This document shows positions 43,172 through 52,861 of a stretch of DNA of 64,000 nt, one piece after another. Each line of letters starts with the position of its first letter. Position 1 is the stretch's first letter. The notes under the pieces were generated by a model. That model saw only the letters and a program-made list of their open reading frames with translations. It was not told the DNA's origin and made no database searches. A program made the position numbers and the translations under genes. Origin of the DNA: Lentibacillus sp. Marseille-P4043 (lineage in GTDB: Bacteria > Bacillota > Bacilli > Bacillales > Amphibacillaceae); contig NZ_LT984884.1 in the NCBI RefSeq assembly GCF_900258515.1, positions 2,725,696-2,789,695 of the forward strand, given 5' to 3'.

Positions 43172-43744
43172 TTGACGACAAGGGATATTAGTCCGGCTAA
43201 AAAAAAGAAAAAACGAAATCGTCTCGTGTTTCGATCGGTCATATTAGCAATATTACTAGTTGCGGTGGTTTATGCCTTGGTATCTAATTTAACAAAAGAT
43301 AAAACGAATATTGATGTTGGCGACAAAGCACCAGACTTTGCATTAGAACAAATCAACAAAAATAACGAACTTGAAACAGTTCAGCTTAGTGACTTAGAAG
43401 GAAAAGGTGTTATGCTTAATTTCTGGGCCACCTATTGCAAACCATGTGAATCTGAGATGCCTTATATGGAAAAATTGTATCCCGAATACAAGGATAAAGG
43501 TGTAGAAATTGTTGCCGTTAATTTAGATTCCACAGAACTTGTGATTAATCGATTTATTGACAAGTACGATTTAACATTTCCGGTTCCACACGATACAAAA
43601 GGAACGGTAATGGATCAATACAGTGTCGGTCCAATTCCTAGTACATTTTTTATTAATCCTGAGGGAGAAGTAGTAGAAATTGTCGAAGGAGCACTAACAT
43701 TGGATCGAATCGAAGGCTACTTGCAGCAAATTGAACCGAAATAA
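43172..43744 (+). CDS. resA: Thiol-disulfide oxidoreductase ResA
   Basis: 190 residues: basic N-terminus, one membrane anchor (VILAILLVAVVYALV), and a thioredoxin fold facing outside with CKPC active site (WATYCKPCESEMPYME) and cis-proline in VGPIPSTFFI. It reduces the heme-binding cysteines of apocytochrome c. Start TTG 43172 follows GGGAGTGAG. First gene of resABC. Confidence 0.94.
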   Translation: MTTRDISPAKKKKKRNRLVFRSVILAILLVAVVYALVSNLTKDKTNIDVGDKAPDFALEQINKNNELETVQLSDLEGKGVMLNFWATYCKPCESEMPYMEKLYPEYKDKGVEIVAVNLDSTELVINRFIDKYDLTFPVPHDTKGTVMDQYSVGPIPSTFFINPEGEVVEIVEGALTLDRIEGYLQQIEPK

Positions 43745-43768
43745 ACACGATTAATGTGAGGGATATGT

Positions 43769-45772
43769 ATGAGTATTAACGAAATTAAATGTGAATGTGG
43801 CCACGTTAATCCAGAGGGTACCGTTTTATGTGAGGCTTGTGGGAAACCGATTGAAAAAAACCAGCACATTGACGGGAATGATAAACGCAAATTATTAAAC
43901 ATGCGTTATGATGGCAGTGCCCGTAGATCACAAACCTATAACAAGTCATTTGTCGACAAAATATGGAGTTTTTTCTCGTCTGTCAAGGTTGGGGTCTGGC
44001 TGATTGTCATAGCATTGGTTGCCTCAGCAATCGGAACTATTTTCCCACAAGAAGAATACATACCAGCTGAAGCAGTTTCGCGTGACCCTGCTGTCTATTA
44101 TGAGTCAACTTTCGGCTTGTTTGGGAAAATCTATTACCAGCTTGGGTTTTACCATTTATACAGTTCATGGTGGTACATGATATTAATCGCACTTATCGGT
44201 ATTTCATTAGTTATTTGCAGTATTGATCGCTTTGTTCCATTGTACAAGGCATTAAAACGACAAAAAGCAAAACGCCATGAAACATTTTTGAACAGACAAC
44301 GACTTTATAGTGAAACAGAAGAAGTAACAACAGAAGAAAAAGAAAAGATCAAGAATGCCCTGAAGCAACAACGCTATAAAGTTCGCGAAGAAAATGGACA
44401 TATTTTAGCGGAAAAAGGGCGATTTTCTCGGTGGGGTCCTTATGTCAATCATATCGGCTTAATTATCATTTTGCTAGCAGCAATTTTGAGAATGACCCCA
44501 CTATTATACCTAGATGATTATGTTTGGGTACGTGAGGGGCAACAAACAGTCATTCCATCAACGGATGGGGAATATTACATTAAAAATAACGACTTTATTT
44601 TAGAAACATACGACGAAAACGATTCAGAAGGCCGATTTAAAGAAGCGATCGATCAAGAAGGCATGGTCGCTAAAAACTATCAAACGAATGCAGTTATCTA
44701 TAAAAAGAAGGAAACATCTGTTGCGGGCGCAGATCCCGAACTAGAAAAAGTTACAGATGGCGAAATTCGTATGAATCAGCCACTTAAATTTGATGGCTAC
44801 ACATTATATCAAGCAGGCTACCAATTAAATGAGTTTTCCAGTATGTCATTTAATATCGAATCATTAGTGGAATTTAAAAATTTACAGTTTAACCTAAATA
44901 AAATAACCGATGATGATAAAACGGGGGATACGCTTGATTCATTTACAATCGACTTAAACTCTCCTAAAAATGAATACGAGCTTGATAACGGATTTCGTGT
45001 TGTTGTAAATCAATTTTATCCCGATTATTACTTGGATAATGGTGAACCAAAATCGGATTCGGATGTTCCACGTAATCCAGCATTTGTCTTTTTCGTTTAT
45101 CCACCAGACAGTGACGACCCTGAGGTAAGTTTTGTTGGGTTAGGTAGAAATATTGACGCAACTGGGGAAAATCAATACCAACTCGCGATTGATGACTTCG
45201 AATTGCGCAATGAAGACGCACTTGATGACAATAACAATGGTCTAGGAACATTTACCATCGACTTAGATTCACCAAAACCAGAATACAAATTGGATAACGG
45301 TACCCGTGTTGTGGTGGAACAATACTATCCAGAATATTATTCGGATAATGGTGAACCAAGATCAAAATCGAAATATCCTAGAAATCCAGCTTTTGAGTTA
45401 TCGATCTATGCTCCTGGAAGTGATCAGGCTGAAACGAGTTTCGTTGGGGTAGGAGAAAATAATCCGATGACAAAAGGAAATCAGTATAAGCTCGGATTAG
45501 CAGACTATGAGCTTCGTGATGTTAGTGGGATAACCGTACGAAAAGACTATACACTTCCATTCTTTATTTTAGGTGCGATTATCTTCATGATTGGGGTTAT
45601 CCAAGGCATGTACTGGCATCATCGACGGATTTGGATCCATCCAAAAGATAACGGATTACTTGTTGCTGCACATACGAATAAAAACTGGTTTGGAATCAAG
45701 AAGGATATTGAAAAAGTAATTGAAGGTACAAACGTTAACATGGTAGTGGATCAGCAAGAACTGGAAGATTAA
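43769..45772 (+). CDS. resB: Cytochrome c biogenesis protein ResB, enlarged
   Basis: 667 residues, about 125 longer than B. subtilis ResB. An N-terminal zinc-ribbon-like CxC...CxxC motif (Cys 8, 10, 21, 24) precedes the conserved membrane part (WSFFSSVKVGVWLIVIALVA, PYVNHIGLIIILLAAI). The extracytoplasmic domain carries a 103-residue tandem duplication: residues 392-494 and 495-597 both start FTIDL.SP and contain YYxDNGEP and RNPAF. The last membrane segment is FILGAIIFMIGVIQGMYWHH. With ResC it delivers heme. The duplicated block lies outside the membrane. Confidence 0.9.
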   Translation: MSINEIKCECGHVNPEGTVLCEACGKPIEKNQHIDGNDKRKLLNMRYDGSARRSQTYNKSFVDKIWSFFSSVKVGVWLIVIALVASAIGTIFPQEEYIPAEAVSRDPAVYYESTFGLFGKIYYQLGFYHLYSSWWYMILIALIGISLVICSIDRFVPLYKALKRQKAKRHETFLNRQRLYSETEEVTTEEKEKIKNALKQQRYKVREENGHILAEKGRFSRWGPYVNHIGLIIILLAAILRMTPLLYLDDYVWVREGQQTVIPSTDGEYYIKNNDFILETYDENDSEGRFKEAIDQEGMVAKNYQTNAVIYKKKETSVAGADPELEKVTDGEIRMNQPLKFDGYTLYQAGYQLNEFSSMSFNIESLVEFKNLQFNLNKITDDDKTGDTLDSFTIDLNSPKNEYELDNGFRVVVNQFYPDYYLDNGEPKSDSDVPRNPAFVFFVYPPDSDDPEVSFVGLGRNIDATGENQYQLAIDDFELRNEDALDDNNNGLGTFTIDLDSPKPEYKLDNGTRVVVEQYYPEYYSDNGEPRSKSKYPRNPAFELSIYAPGSDQAETSFVGVGENNPMTKGNQYKLGLADYELRDVSGITVRKDYTLPFFILGAIIFMIGVIQGMYWHHRRIWIHPKDNGLLVAAHTNKNWFGIKKDIEKVIEGTNVNMVVDQQELED

Positions 45773-45803
45773 GTGAACCTACGCCTATAAGAGGAGGATA
45801 TTG

Positions 45804-46991
45804 ATGGATTATCTTAGTATTAGTGAAACGACCCTATATATCGCATTTTTTCTATATTTGATCGCCACCGCTTTCTTCGGGGCGACAATCAGGCAAAAAA
45901 ACGTTAAAAATAAAAAAGGTGTTGCCGGAAAAATCGGTATAACCATAACAATCATTGGTTTTCTTTCACAGCTTGTTTATTTTGTTACAAGATGGATAGC
46001 GAGCGGACATGCACCAGTTAGTAACATGTTTGAATTTATGACTTTCTTTGGTATGGGCTTGGTATTTGCGTTTATTATCATTTACTTTATTTACCGCTTA
46101 AGTATTTTAGGTTTATTCGCATTGCCAATTGCTTTAATTGTTATTGCTTTTGCAAGTATGTTTCCAACTGAAATTTCGCCATTAGTGCCTTCACTGCAAA
46201 GTCATTGGTTATACATTCATGTAACGACAGTGTCACTTGCCGAAGCAATCCTATCGATTAGCTTTGTGGCCGGATTAATCTTTTTAATTCGCCAAATCGA
46301 CCAATCTGTACGAAGCAGTCGAACAACTTGGCTGGAAATTATTTTATTCGCGTTGTTCATATTTGTTGGGTTCAGTGTCATAACGGTTATTTTCAATACA
46401 ATGGACTATCATGCTCAATTCCAATACGGACCAGAAGATGAGCAGATGACAACGGACTATCACATGCCAGCAATCGCTGCACCGAATGATAGCACATTGA
46501 TTTCTGAGGGAGTCATGGAACCTTGGTTTGAAACACCATCATGGATGCATGGGGCCGATGCAGGACGTAAGCTTAATACCGTTATTTGGTCTGTCTTTAC
46601 GGGACTAATTATTTATGTTCTTGTCCGGTTAATTGTTAGAAAAAGGATTGGTGCTGCAATTCAACCATTGCTTAGAAAAGCGAAGCCAGATTTATTGGAT
46701 GAAATTTCATATCGTGCTGTTGCAATTGGTTTTCCAGTTTTCACCCTTGGCGGTTTAATATTCGCAGCTATCTGGGCACAAATAGCCTGGGACCGTTTCT
46801 GGGGCTGGGATCCAAAAGAAGTATGGGCACTTGTAACATGGTTCTTTTATGCAGCATTCTTACATTTACGCCTTTCTAGAGGATGGCATGGGGAAAAATC
46901 AGCCTGGTTAGCTGTTGGCGGATTTGCCATCATCATGTTTAACCTTATTGCTGTTAACCTAATCCTAGCAGGGTTGCACTCGTACGCCTAG
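45804..46991 (+). CDS. resC: Heme export/ligation protein ResC (CcsA)
   Basis: 395 residues with eight membrane segments and the heme-handling tryptophan-rich motif [20 protein letters not shown], flanked by conserved histidines ([23 protein letters not shown]). ATG 45804 follows GAGGAGGATATTG. Completes the System II heme ligation machinery with ResB. Confidence 0.94.
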   Translation: MDYLSISETTLYIAFFLYLIATAFFGATIRQKNVKNKKGVAGKIGITITIIGFLSQLVYFVTRWIASGHAPVSNMFEFMTFFGMGLVFAFIIIYFIYRLSILGLFALPIALIVIAFASMFPTEISPLVPSLQSHWLYIHVTTVSLAEAILSISFVAGLIFLIRQIDQSVRSSRTTWLEIILFALFIFVGFSVITVIFNTMDYHAQFQYGPEDEQMTTDYHMPAIAAPNDSTLISEGVMEPWFETPSWMHGADAGRKLNTVIWSVFTGLIIYVLVRLIVRKRIGAAIQPLLRKAKPDLLDEISYRAVAIGFPVFTLGGLIFAAIWAQIAWDRFWGWDPKEVWALVTWFFYAAFLHLRLSRGWHGEKSAWLAVGGFAIIMFNLIAVNLILAGLHSYA

Positions 46992-47004
46992 TCGATTCAT
47001 TATT

Positions 47005-47040
47005 ATAAGAAAAGCGCACTTAGCGTTTTTCTTATACTTT
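47005..47040 (+). terminator. Terminator between resC and resD
   Basis: AAGAAAAGCGC and GCGTTTTTCTT pair with one mismatch around 5 nt. Partial read-through may link resABC with resDE. Confidence 0.55.
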
Positions 47041-47085
47041 TTACCAATCTTACATTATCTAAGGGTATAAGAGGGGGAATTTTAC

Positions 47086-47805
47086 ATGGATGCTAATGCG
47101 AAAATTTTGGTTGTTGATGATGAAGATCGAATTAGACGGTTAATCCGGATGTATCTTGAACGTGAAGACTTCATTGTCGAGGAAGCAAGCAATGGCAATG
47201 ACGCATTACAGTTAGCATTGGAGAATGATTATGCTGTCATTTTACTAGATCTCATGATGCCAGAGATGGATGGAATAGAAGTTTGTCAGAAATTAAGAAA
47301 AGAAAAAGATACCCCTGTTATTATGTTAACTGCAAAAGGGGAAGAAGCTAATCGTGTCCAAGGATTTGAAGTCGGTACAGATGACTATATTGTCAAACCT
47401 TTTAGTCCAAGAGAAGTCGTATTACGTGTGAAAGCCCTGTTACGTCGTACGTCTACTACTGTAAAAGAAGTAGAAGAGCCAGTAGAGCAAAAAAACATGA
47501 TTATGTTCCCACATCTAACGATTGATTATGATGCCCATCAGGTTACCGCTGATGGAGGGGACGTAAGTTTAACACCGAAAGAATACGAGTTATTATGTTT
47601 TCTAGCAAAGGCTCCCAATAAAGTGTTTAATCGGGAACAACTTTTAAAAGAGGTATGGCAATACGAATTTTTTGGTGATTTGCGAACCGTTGACACCCAT
47701 GTGAAACGATTACGGGAAAAATTAAACCATGTATCCAAAGAAGCCTCTAAGATGATTGTAACGGTTTGGGGCGTAGGATATAAATTCGAGGTTGATGATG
47801 TATAA
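47086..47805 (+). CDS. resD: Response regulator ResD
   Basis: 239 residues, OmpR family. Receiver: acidic pocket VVDDEDRIRR, phospho-Asp in VILLDLMMPEMDG, Lys in DDYIVKPFSPRE. Winged-helix output: LTPKEYELLCFLA, TVDTHVKRLREKL. Activates aerobic/anaerobic respiration genes, including the res operon itself. ATG follows AAGAGGGGGAATTT. The stop overlaps resE by one base. Confidence 0.95.
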   Translation: MDANAKILVVDDEDRIRRLIRMYLEREDFIVEEASNGNDALQLALENDYAVILLDLMMPEMDGIEVCQKLRKEKDTPVIMLTAKGEEANRVQGFEVGTDDYIVKPFSPREVVLRVKALLRRTSTTVKEVEEPVEQKNMIMFPHLTIDYDAHQVTADGGDVSLTPKEYELLCFLAKAPNKVFNREQLLKEVWQYEFFGDLRTVDTHVKRLREKLNHVSKEASKMIVTVWGVGYKFEVDDV

Positions 47806-49577
47806 TGTTTTGGCGTAGCGTAGTAGGGAAACTAGCAGTAACCATATTATTGCTAGTTTCTTTTGTATTATTTATTTTAACGATTTTACTGTTGGAATTT
47901 TTTGAAAACCTTCATATTGATGAGGCTGAAAACGATCTAATGCAAACAGCAACAAAGGTTTCAGAAATGATGGACCAATATGATGACAGGGGTTTGCTTT
48001 ATGAAACAACTGATCGTGTGAAAGATCCGTCAAGCAGGGTGGCTATCGTATCCGAAAACGATCAATTATGGGTATCACCAAGCAATAAAAATCAATTATC
48101 CAAGTTAACGGAAAGTTGGTTGGAAACGGATCAGGATCTAGCTGATGTATTGACCAAAAATGATAAAGTGAAAAAACAAACGATGATACCAGGGACAGAT
48201 ACGGAAATCATGATTGTTGGTATTCCTGTTCCCGAAAAAAATAAAGCCGTGTTCGTTTATCAATCACTAGATGTCATCAACCAAACAAAGGCAGAGACAA
48301 CAAAAATAATTTTTCTTGCTGCTGGAATTGCAATTATCCTAACAACAATTTTTGCCTTTTTCTTATCAACCAGAATCACGTCACCACTTATCAAAATGAG
48401 GGAAGCTGCTTTCGATTTAACAAGAGGCGAGTTTAATACAAAAGTACCAATTTTGACTCATGATGAAATTGGTGAATTAGCAATGGCATTTAATCGAATG
48501 GGGAGACAGTTGAAATTTCATATTAACGCATTACGGCAAGAGAAAGAACAACTTTCAAGTATTGTAAATTCCATGGCAGATGGTGTTATTACATTAAGTC
48601 GAAATGGCGAGATGATGGTAATCAATCCACCTGCAGAACGGTTTATTCAAGATTGGTACTTTGAAAACAATTTGCCAATAAACGAAGAGGAAAAAAAGCT
48701 GCCTAGTGAGTTAAACCAAGTCTTACAGGAAGTTGTTCAAGGAGAAAAAGAAGTTTTAAAAGAAATTATTTTACAAGGTAGAAATTGGGTAATGATTATG
48801 ACCCCATTATACGATCAGAAATATGTGCGCGGAGCAGTTGCTGTTATCCGGGACATGACCGAGGAACGACGGCTAGATAAATTACGGAAAGATTTTATCG
48901 CCAACGTATCCCATGAATTACGAACACCAATTTCTTTATTACAAGGATATAGTGAGGCAATTGTCGATAATGTGGCAGAAAGTACAGAGGAGAAGAATGA
49001 GTTAGCACAGATTATTCACGAGGAATCACAGCGGATGGGTCGACTTGTTAGTGAATTGCTGGACCTGGCGCGGATGGAAGCAGGTCATATTCAGTTGAAT
49101 TTAGAAACCGTTCAGGTGGAACAATTTGTTGAACGGATCCTCAAAAAATTCAAAGGAACTGCTGATGATAATGAAATCACGTTACATTTGAAAAAGGAAA
49201 TAACAAATGCAGCACTGAACTGTGATCCTGATCGAATGGAACAAGTTTTTACAAATCTGATTGATAATGCGATTCGCCACACTGGTGTCAAAGGTTTCGT
49301 AAACGTCGCGGTTGTCTCATCGTCTGAAGAATTTTATGTTACGATTGAAGATAATGGCAGTGGTATTCCGGAAGAAGATTTGCCATTTATTTTCGAACGT
49401 TTTTATAAAGCCGATAAATCAAGAACACGGAATAAAAAGAAAAAAGGAACTGGGTTAGGCCTAGCAATTGCCAAGAACATTATTGATGCGCATCATGGGA
49501 CCATTTCCGTTCAAAGCAAACTAAACCAGGGGACTACCTTTACCTTTAAAGTTCCGACAAATTTAAAAGATACGTAA
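47805..49577 (+). CDS. resE: Sensor histidine kinase ResE
   Basis: 590 residues: membrane segment, extracytoplasmic domain (about 30-165), second membrane segment (IIFLAAGIAIILTTIFAFFL), HAMP (TRITSPLIKMREAAFDLTRG), PAS-like domain (SSIVNSMADGVITLSRNGEM), HisKA with phospho-His in FIANVSHELRTPISLLQGY, and HATPase with N box NLIDNAIRH, DNGSGIPEEDL, FIFERFYKADKSR, GTGLGLAIAKNI. It responds to oxygen or nitric oxide state and phosphorylates ResD. Confidence 0.95.
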   Translation: MFWRSVVGKLAVTILLLVSFVLFILTILLLEFFENLHIDEAENDLMQTATKVSEMMDQYDDRGLLYETTDRVKDPSSRVAIVSENDQLWVSPSNKNQLSKLTESWLETDQDLADVLTKNDKVKKQTMIPGTDTEIMIVGIPVPEKNKAVFVYQSLDVINQTKAETTKIIFLAAGIAIILTTIFAFFLSTRITSPLIKMREAAFDLTRGEFNTKVPILTHDEIGELAMAFNRMGRQLKFHINALRQEKEQLSSIVNSMADGVITLSRNGEMMVINPPAERFIQDWYFENNLPINEEEKKLPSELNQVLQEVVQGEKEVLKEIILQGRNWVMIMTPLYDQKYVRGAVAVIRDMTEERRLDKLRKDFIANVSHELRTPISLLQGYSEAIVDNVAESTEEKNELAQIIHEESQRMGRLVSELLDLARMEAGHIQLNLETVQVEQFVERILKKFKGTADDNEITLHLKKEITNAALNCDPDRMEQVFTNLIDNAIRHTGVKGFVNVAVVSSSEEFYVTIEDNGSGIPEEDLPFIFERFYKADKSRTRNKKKKGTGLGLAIAKNIIDAHHGTISVQSKLNQGTTFTFKVPTNLKDT

Positions 49578-49637
49578 AATATGTTCATTTTCTTAAGTTT
49601 ATGATACTATTTTCATGGTAAGAAAATTGAACAAGTA

Positions 49638-49803
49638 GTTGAAATTGGTGCACATGCTTAAAAGGGAATCCAGTGAAAAGCTGGAACTGTCCTCGCAACT
49701 GTATGTGATGTACAAAATAGGGATATCCACTGTATGCAATGCATATGGGAAGGCTCTAGAGTAGGGAATCATCACAAGTCAGTAGACCTGCCAATTTATC
49801 AAC
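49638..49803 (+). promoter_or_regulatory. Cobalamin riboswitch
   Basis: P1 pairs GTTGAAATTGG (49638-49648) with CCAATTTATCAAC (49791-49803). Conserved blocks are present: GGTGCACATGC, AAAGGGAATCCAGTGAAAAG, CTGGAACTGTCCTCGCAACT and the B12 box AGTCAGTAGACCTGCC (49778-49793). It should bind adenosyl- or hydroxocobalamin and act on the terminator at 49882-49911. Confidence 0.92.
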
Positions 49804-49881
49804 GTTTCATCTGCTTCGAGGGTATAAGCAATTGGGACAACCGAATTCATATGGATGATATATATTTCGATTGTCTTTTGC

Positions 49882-49911
49882 AGCTGACTCGTCACGTGTG
49901 TCAGCTTTTTT
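49882..49911 (+). terminator. Riboswitch-controlled terminator
   Basis: AGCTGAC and GTCAGCT form the stem and six Ts follow, 80 bp after the aptamer and 43 bp before the lipoprotein start. Expected to form when cobalamin is bound. Confidence 0.8.
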
Positions 49912-49953
49912 CTATTTATACCATTTATGTTATTAAACAGGGAGGAAAAGAAA

Positions 49954-50394
49954 ATGCGTAAAAGTTTATTTACATTGGCATCATTTATCGTTATTATCGG
50001 TTTATTAACTGGGTGCGGAGACAGCGATGAACAAGAGAAGCAAGCGACTTCGAACGACAATCAAACCGAACAACAAAGCAATAGTGAAGGGGAAGAAAGC
50101 GAAGATACAGTCACAATTACAATATCAAAAGATAAAGAAACGGAATATATCGATGAAAAGGATGTTGCCATTGAAGATGGGGCAAATTTAATGGATGTCA
50201 TGGAGGAAAACTTTACGATTGAAACCGATTTTGACGGCGCATATATTACATCAATTGAAGGGGTAGCACAGGATAAGGGTGAACAAACCGCATGGATGTT
50301 TTTTGTGAATGGAGAAACAGCAATGGAAGGGGCAAAAGATATTGAATTATCCCCTGGAGATGAAGTTTCATTCGATTTACAAAAATGGGAATGA
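49954..50394 (+). CDS. DUF4430 lipoprotein, probable cobalamin-binding
   Basis: 146 residues: signal peptide with lipobox LLTGC (Cys 19), an acidic/glutamine/serine linker, and a DUF4430 domain (IEDGANLMDVMEENFTIE, ITSIEGVAQDKGEQTAWMFF, ELSPGDEVSFDL). DUF4430 resembles the C-terminal domain of intrinsic factor/transcobalamin. Preceded by a cobalamin riboswitch and followed by a transporter component, so a surface role in capturing B12 or a precursor is likely. ATG 49954 follows GGGAGGAAAAG. Confidence 0.85.
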   Translation: MRKSLFTLASFIVIIGLLTGCGDSDEQEKQATSNDNQTEQQSNSEGEESEDTVTITISKDKETEYIDEKDVAIEDGANLMDVMEENFTIETDFDGAYITSIEGVAQDKGEQTAWMFFVNGETAMEGAKDIELSPGDEVSFDLQKWE

Positions 50395-50400
50395 TAGGAA

Positions 50401-50898
50401 GTGAATACATATAAATTAACCTTACTTGCATTGCTGGCAGCCCTTGCTGTTGTAGGGAGATATGCATTCGCTTTCATGCCTAACGTACAACCCGTTACAT
50501 CTCTAATTATCATCTGTGGAATATTTTTAGGCCCTGTAGCAGCAATTTGCTTAGCACTGTTAACGACATTTTTATCAAATATGATGTTGGGAATGGGGAT
50601 CTGGACAATTTGGCAAGTTATCTCGTGGGCGATGATTGGCTTTATGAGTGGAATGTTAGGCAAGCTATCAAAGCGAATTCCATTAAGCCTTATCGTTATT
50701 TTTGCCATATTCAGCGGGTATTTTTATGGGTTGATTATTTCCTTGACAAACTACTCGATCACGGGAAAATTTATTCCTTATTATCTAGCAGGATTGCCGT
50801 TTGACACGTATCATGCCATTGGAAATGCGTTATTTATGATTCTGCTATATCCAGTCATCTCATTCTTTTTCAAACGTTATACGGAAAAACGATTGTAA
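50401..50898 (+). CDS. ECF-type transporter S component (cobalamin type)
   Basis: 165 residues with five to six membrane segments (LLALLAALAVVGRYAFAFMP, TSLIIICGIFLGPVAAICLA, FGxYYGLI-type loop FSGYFYGLIISL). Typical of substrate-binding S components that share the general EcfAAT module. Riboswitch context points to cobalamin or cobinamide; relatives include CbrT. The start GTG 50401 lies very near AGGAA, so the exact start is uncertain. No ATPase gene is adjacent, so it must use shared EcfAAT encoded elsewhere. Confidence 0.82.
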   Translation: MNTYKLTLLALLAALAVVGRYAFAFMPNVQPVTSLIIICGIFLGPVAAICLALLTTFLSNMMLGMGIWTIWQVISWAMIGFMSGMLGKLSKRIPLSLIVIFAIFSGYFYGLIISLTNYSITGKFIPYYLAGLPFDTYHAIGNALFMILLYPVISFFFKRYTEKRL

Positions 50899-50946
50899 CG
50901 ACCAAAGTACCATTCCTATGTTAGGGATGGTACTTTAATTTGGTCG
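50899..50946 (+). terminator. Terminator of the cobalamin uptake operon
   Basis: AAAGTACCATTCCTA and TAGGGATGGTACTTT form a long stem, extended by CGACC/GGTCG. No poly-T directly, but stem is strong. Confidence 0.65.
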
Positions 50947-51022
50947 TTATTAAAAAGATTGTTGTTTTTGAAAAAATACCTAAGCATAGATTTCCTCGCA
51001 AAACACTTTTAATTTTTTGGCT

Positions 51023-51051
51023 TTGACTTTTCTAATAGAGCGAATTATGAT
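51023..51051 (+). promoter_or_regulatory. sigma-A promoter of the XRE gene
   Basis: TTGACT (51023-51028), 17 bp, TATGAT (51046-51051). The transcript would start near 51058, which leaves no room for a binding site before ATG 51064 and favours the start at 51094. Confidence 0.55.
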
Positions 51052-51093
51052 AGATAGGAAGGTATGGAAACTGTAATAGGAATGGTGTCTACA

Positions 51094-51351
51094 ATGGATC
51101 AGAAATCGATCATACACTCCCTTTCTGCTAAAATCAAATTAATCCGTGTGGAGAATGATTATACGCAGGACCGGATGGCAGCTGTTTTAGGCATTTCTAA
51201 GAAAACACTTGTACAAATTGAAAAGAAGCGAACTTGTGCAAATTGGACGACGATTGTCGCATTGTGCGCACTTTTTTCAGGTAGCGAAATCATTCAATTT
51301 ACATTGGGTAAAAACGTATTGGATGTGGTAAAGATCGCTGCACATAAATAG
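51094..51351 (+). CDS. XRE-family transcriptional regulator
   Basis: About 85 residues with one helix-turn-helix (IRVENDYTQDRMAAVLGISK and TLVQIEKKRT) and a short C-terminal part (LCALFSGSEIIQFTLGKNVL). Starts possible at 51064 (after AGGAAGG) or 51094 (after AATAGGAATGG); promoter geometry favours 51094. Target unknown. It converges with the ferredoxin gene. Confidence 0.75.
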   Translation: MDQKSIIHSLSAKIKLIRVENDYTQDRMAAVLGISKKTLVQIEKKRTCANWTTIVALCALFSGSEIIQFTLGKNVLDVVKIAAHK

Positions 51352-51383
51352 GCTGATTTCGACCAAATAGGAGAAACCAGCCT
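51350..51383. terminator. Hairpin between convergent XRE and fer genes
   Basis: AGGCTGATTTC and GAAACCAGCCT form an 11-bp stem with one mismatch. Overlaps the XRE stop codon. Confidence 0.5.
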
Positions 51384-51389
51384 GTCGTA

Positions 51390-51683
<294 letters not shown>

Positions 51684-51794
51684 TTATTGTAAAACTGTTT
51701 CCGATACTTTTCAATAACCGTTCACTCGTTTCAAGGAGAATTCCCCATATATATGTCAAAAAGCGGACAAATAATTAATTAGAGGTGTTACATA

Positions 51795-52850
51795 ATGTTA
51801 CTGGAAGGTGTTATTCTAACGTGTGCAGAACACATCAAAACGAAAAGGACCACCTCAGCTATTTATCATTTGTTAACAGGAAAAAGATCCATTCAAACGG
51901 TTCAGGATGCCCATTTATATGACATCCAACCTTTTTATGGGATCGGTAAATTCTTACATAAAAAAACGTTTGATGCAATCATTCATCAACTGGAACAAAA
52001 AGCACTTTTATCCATTGATGAAGCATCTGGTTTCAAACTCACTGAACAAGGGGAATGGTGGTTAAAAGAGCATGCAGGAAAACTATCATTCGAACACTTT
52101 CATGGTATGCACTATCATGCATTGGCAGATACTTTTTCAGATCGACTGCTGTTATTCATTCAAACGCTAACAAATAGCAGCAAGGGCAACTTTTCGTTTA
52201 TTCCCGTTGTAGATAAAATGTCCGTTCAAGCCTGGGTAAAACAATTTTATCGAAATAATAAGAAGGATGAAGCAGTACTTTTACATGCGCTTTATAACGA
52301 GTTACATAGAATATTAAGTACATGCCAAACAATAGAGGCTGGCCTATTTGTTGATCGGCTAACAGGCTTTAAAAACTATGGAAAAAGCAGGCAGCAATTA
52401 GCAGACTACTATCAAATTCCAGTTACCGATGTACCATTGTTGTGGACAAGAATCATGAATCGGATGGTAAGCATCGTTCAACACGATCAACATGAATTTC
52501 CAACCTTATTTGCCATGATCGATAATACGACAGAACAGACATTTATTACGGATTCAGCCAATCGAACATATCAGATGCTAAAGCGTCACTATTCTGTGGA
52601 AGCAATTGCTGATCGACGCCGGTTAAAGGTTAATACCATTTATGACCATATTGTTGAAATTGCGCTATGTAATCCGGCATTTCCGGTAACACCGTTTATT
52701 ACAAATGAACAATATACGCAAATTGTTGATGCCATGAAGCAGATAAATTCATTTTCTTTAAAACAATTAAAACAAGTATTACCAGACGAAATCAGCTACT
52801 TTCAAATCCGTCTCGTATTAGCCACTGTTAAAAATCTATCAATCAAATAA
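51795..52850 (+). CDS. ypbB: YpbB, helix-turn-helix protein upstream of recQ
   Basis: 351 residues. C-terminal helix-turn-helix (MLKRHYSVEAIADRRRLKVN, TIYDHIVEIAL) of the type found in RecQ-associated proteins; the N-terminal 250 residues have no recognised domain. It precedes recQ by 11 bp; co-transcription suggests a DNA repair role, but the biochemical function is unknown. ATG follows GAGGTGTTAC. Confidence 0.87.
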   Translation: MLLEGVILTCAEHIKTKRTTSAIYHLLTGKRSIQTVQDAHLYDIQPFYGIGKFLHKKTFDAIIHQLEQKALLSIDEASGFKLTEQGEWWLKEHAGKLSFEHFHGMHYHALADTFSDRLLLFIQTLTNSSKGNFSFIPVVDKMSVQAWVKQFYRNNKKDEAVLLHALYNELHRILSTCQTIEAGLFVDRLTGFKNYGKSRQQLADYYQIPVTDVPLLWTRIMNRMVSIVQHDQHEFPTLFAMIDNTTEQTFITDSANRTYQMLKRHYSVEAIADRRRLKVNTIYDHIVEIALCNPAFPVTPFITNEQYTQIVDAMKQINSFSLKQLKQVLPDEISYFQIRLVLATVKNLSIK

Positions 52851-52861
52851 AGGTGAGTTGT

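Noticed and set aside
49734..49961. 75-codon ORF after resE
   Set aside because: It lies over the cobalamin riboswitch and its terminator.
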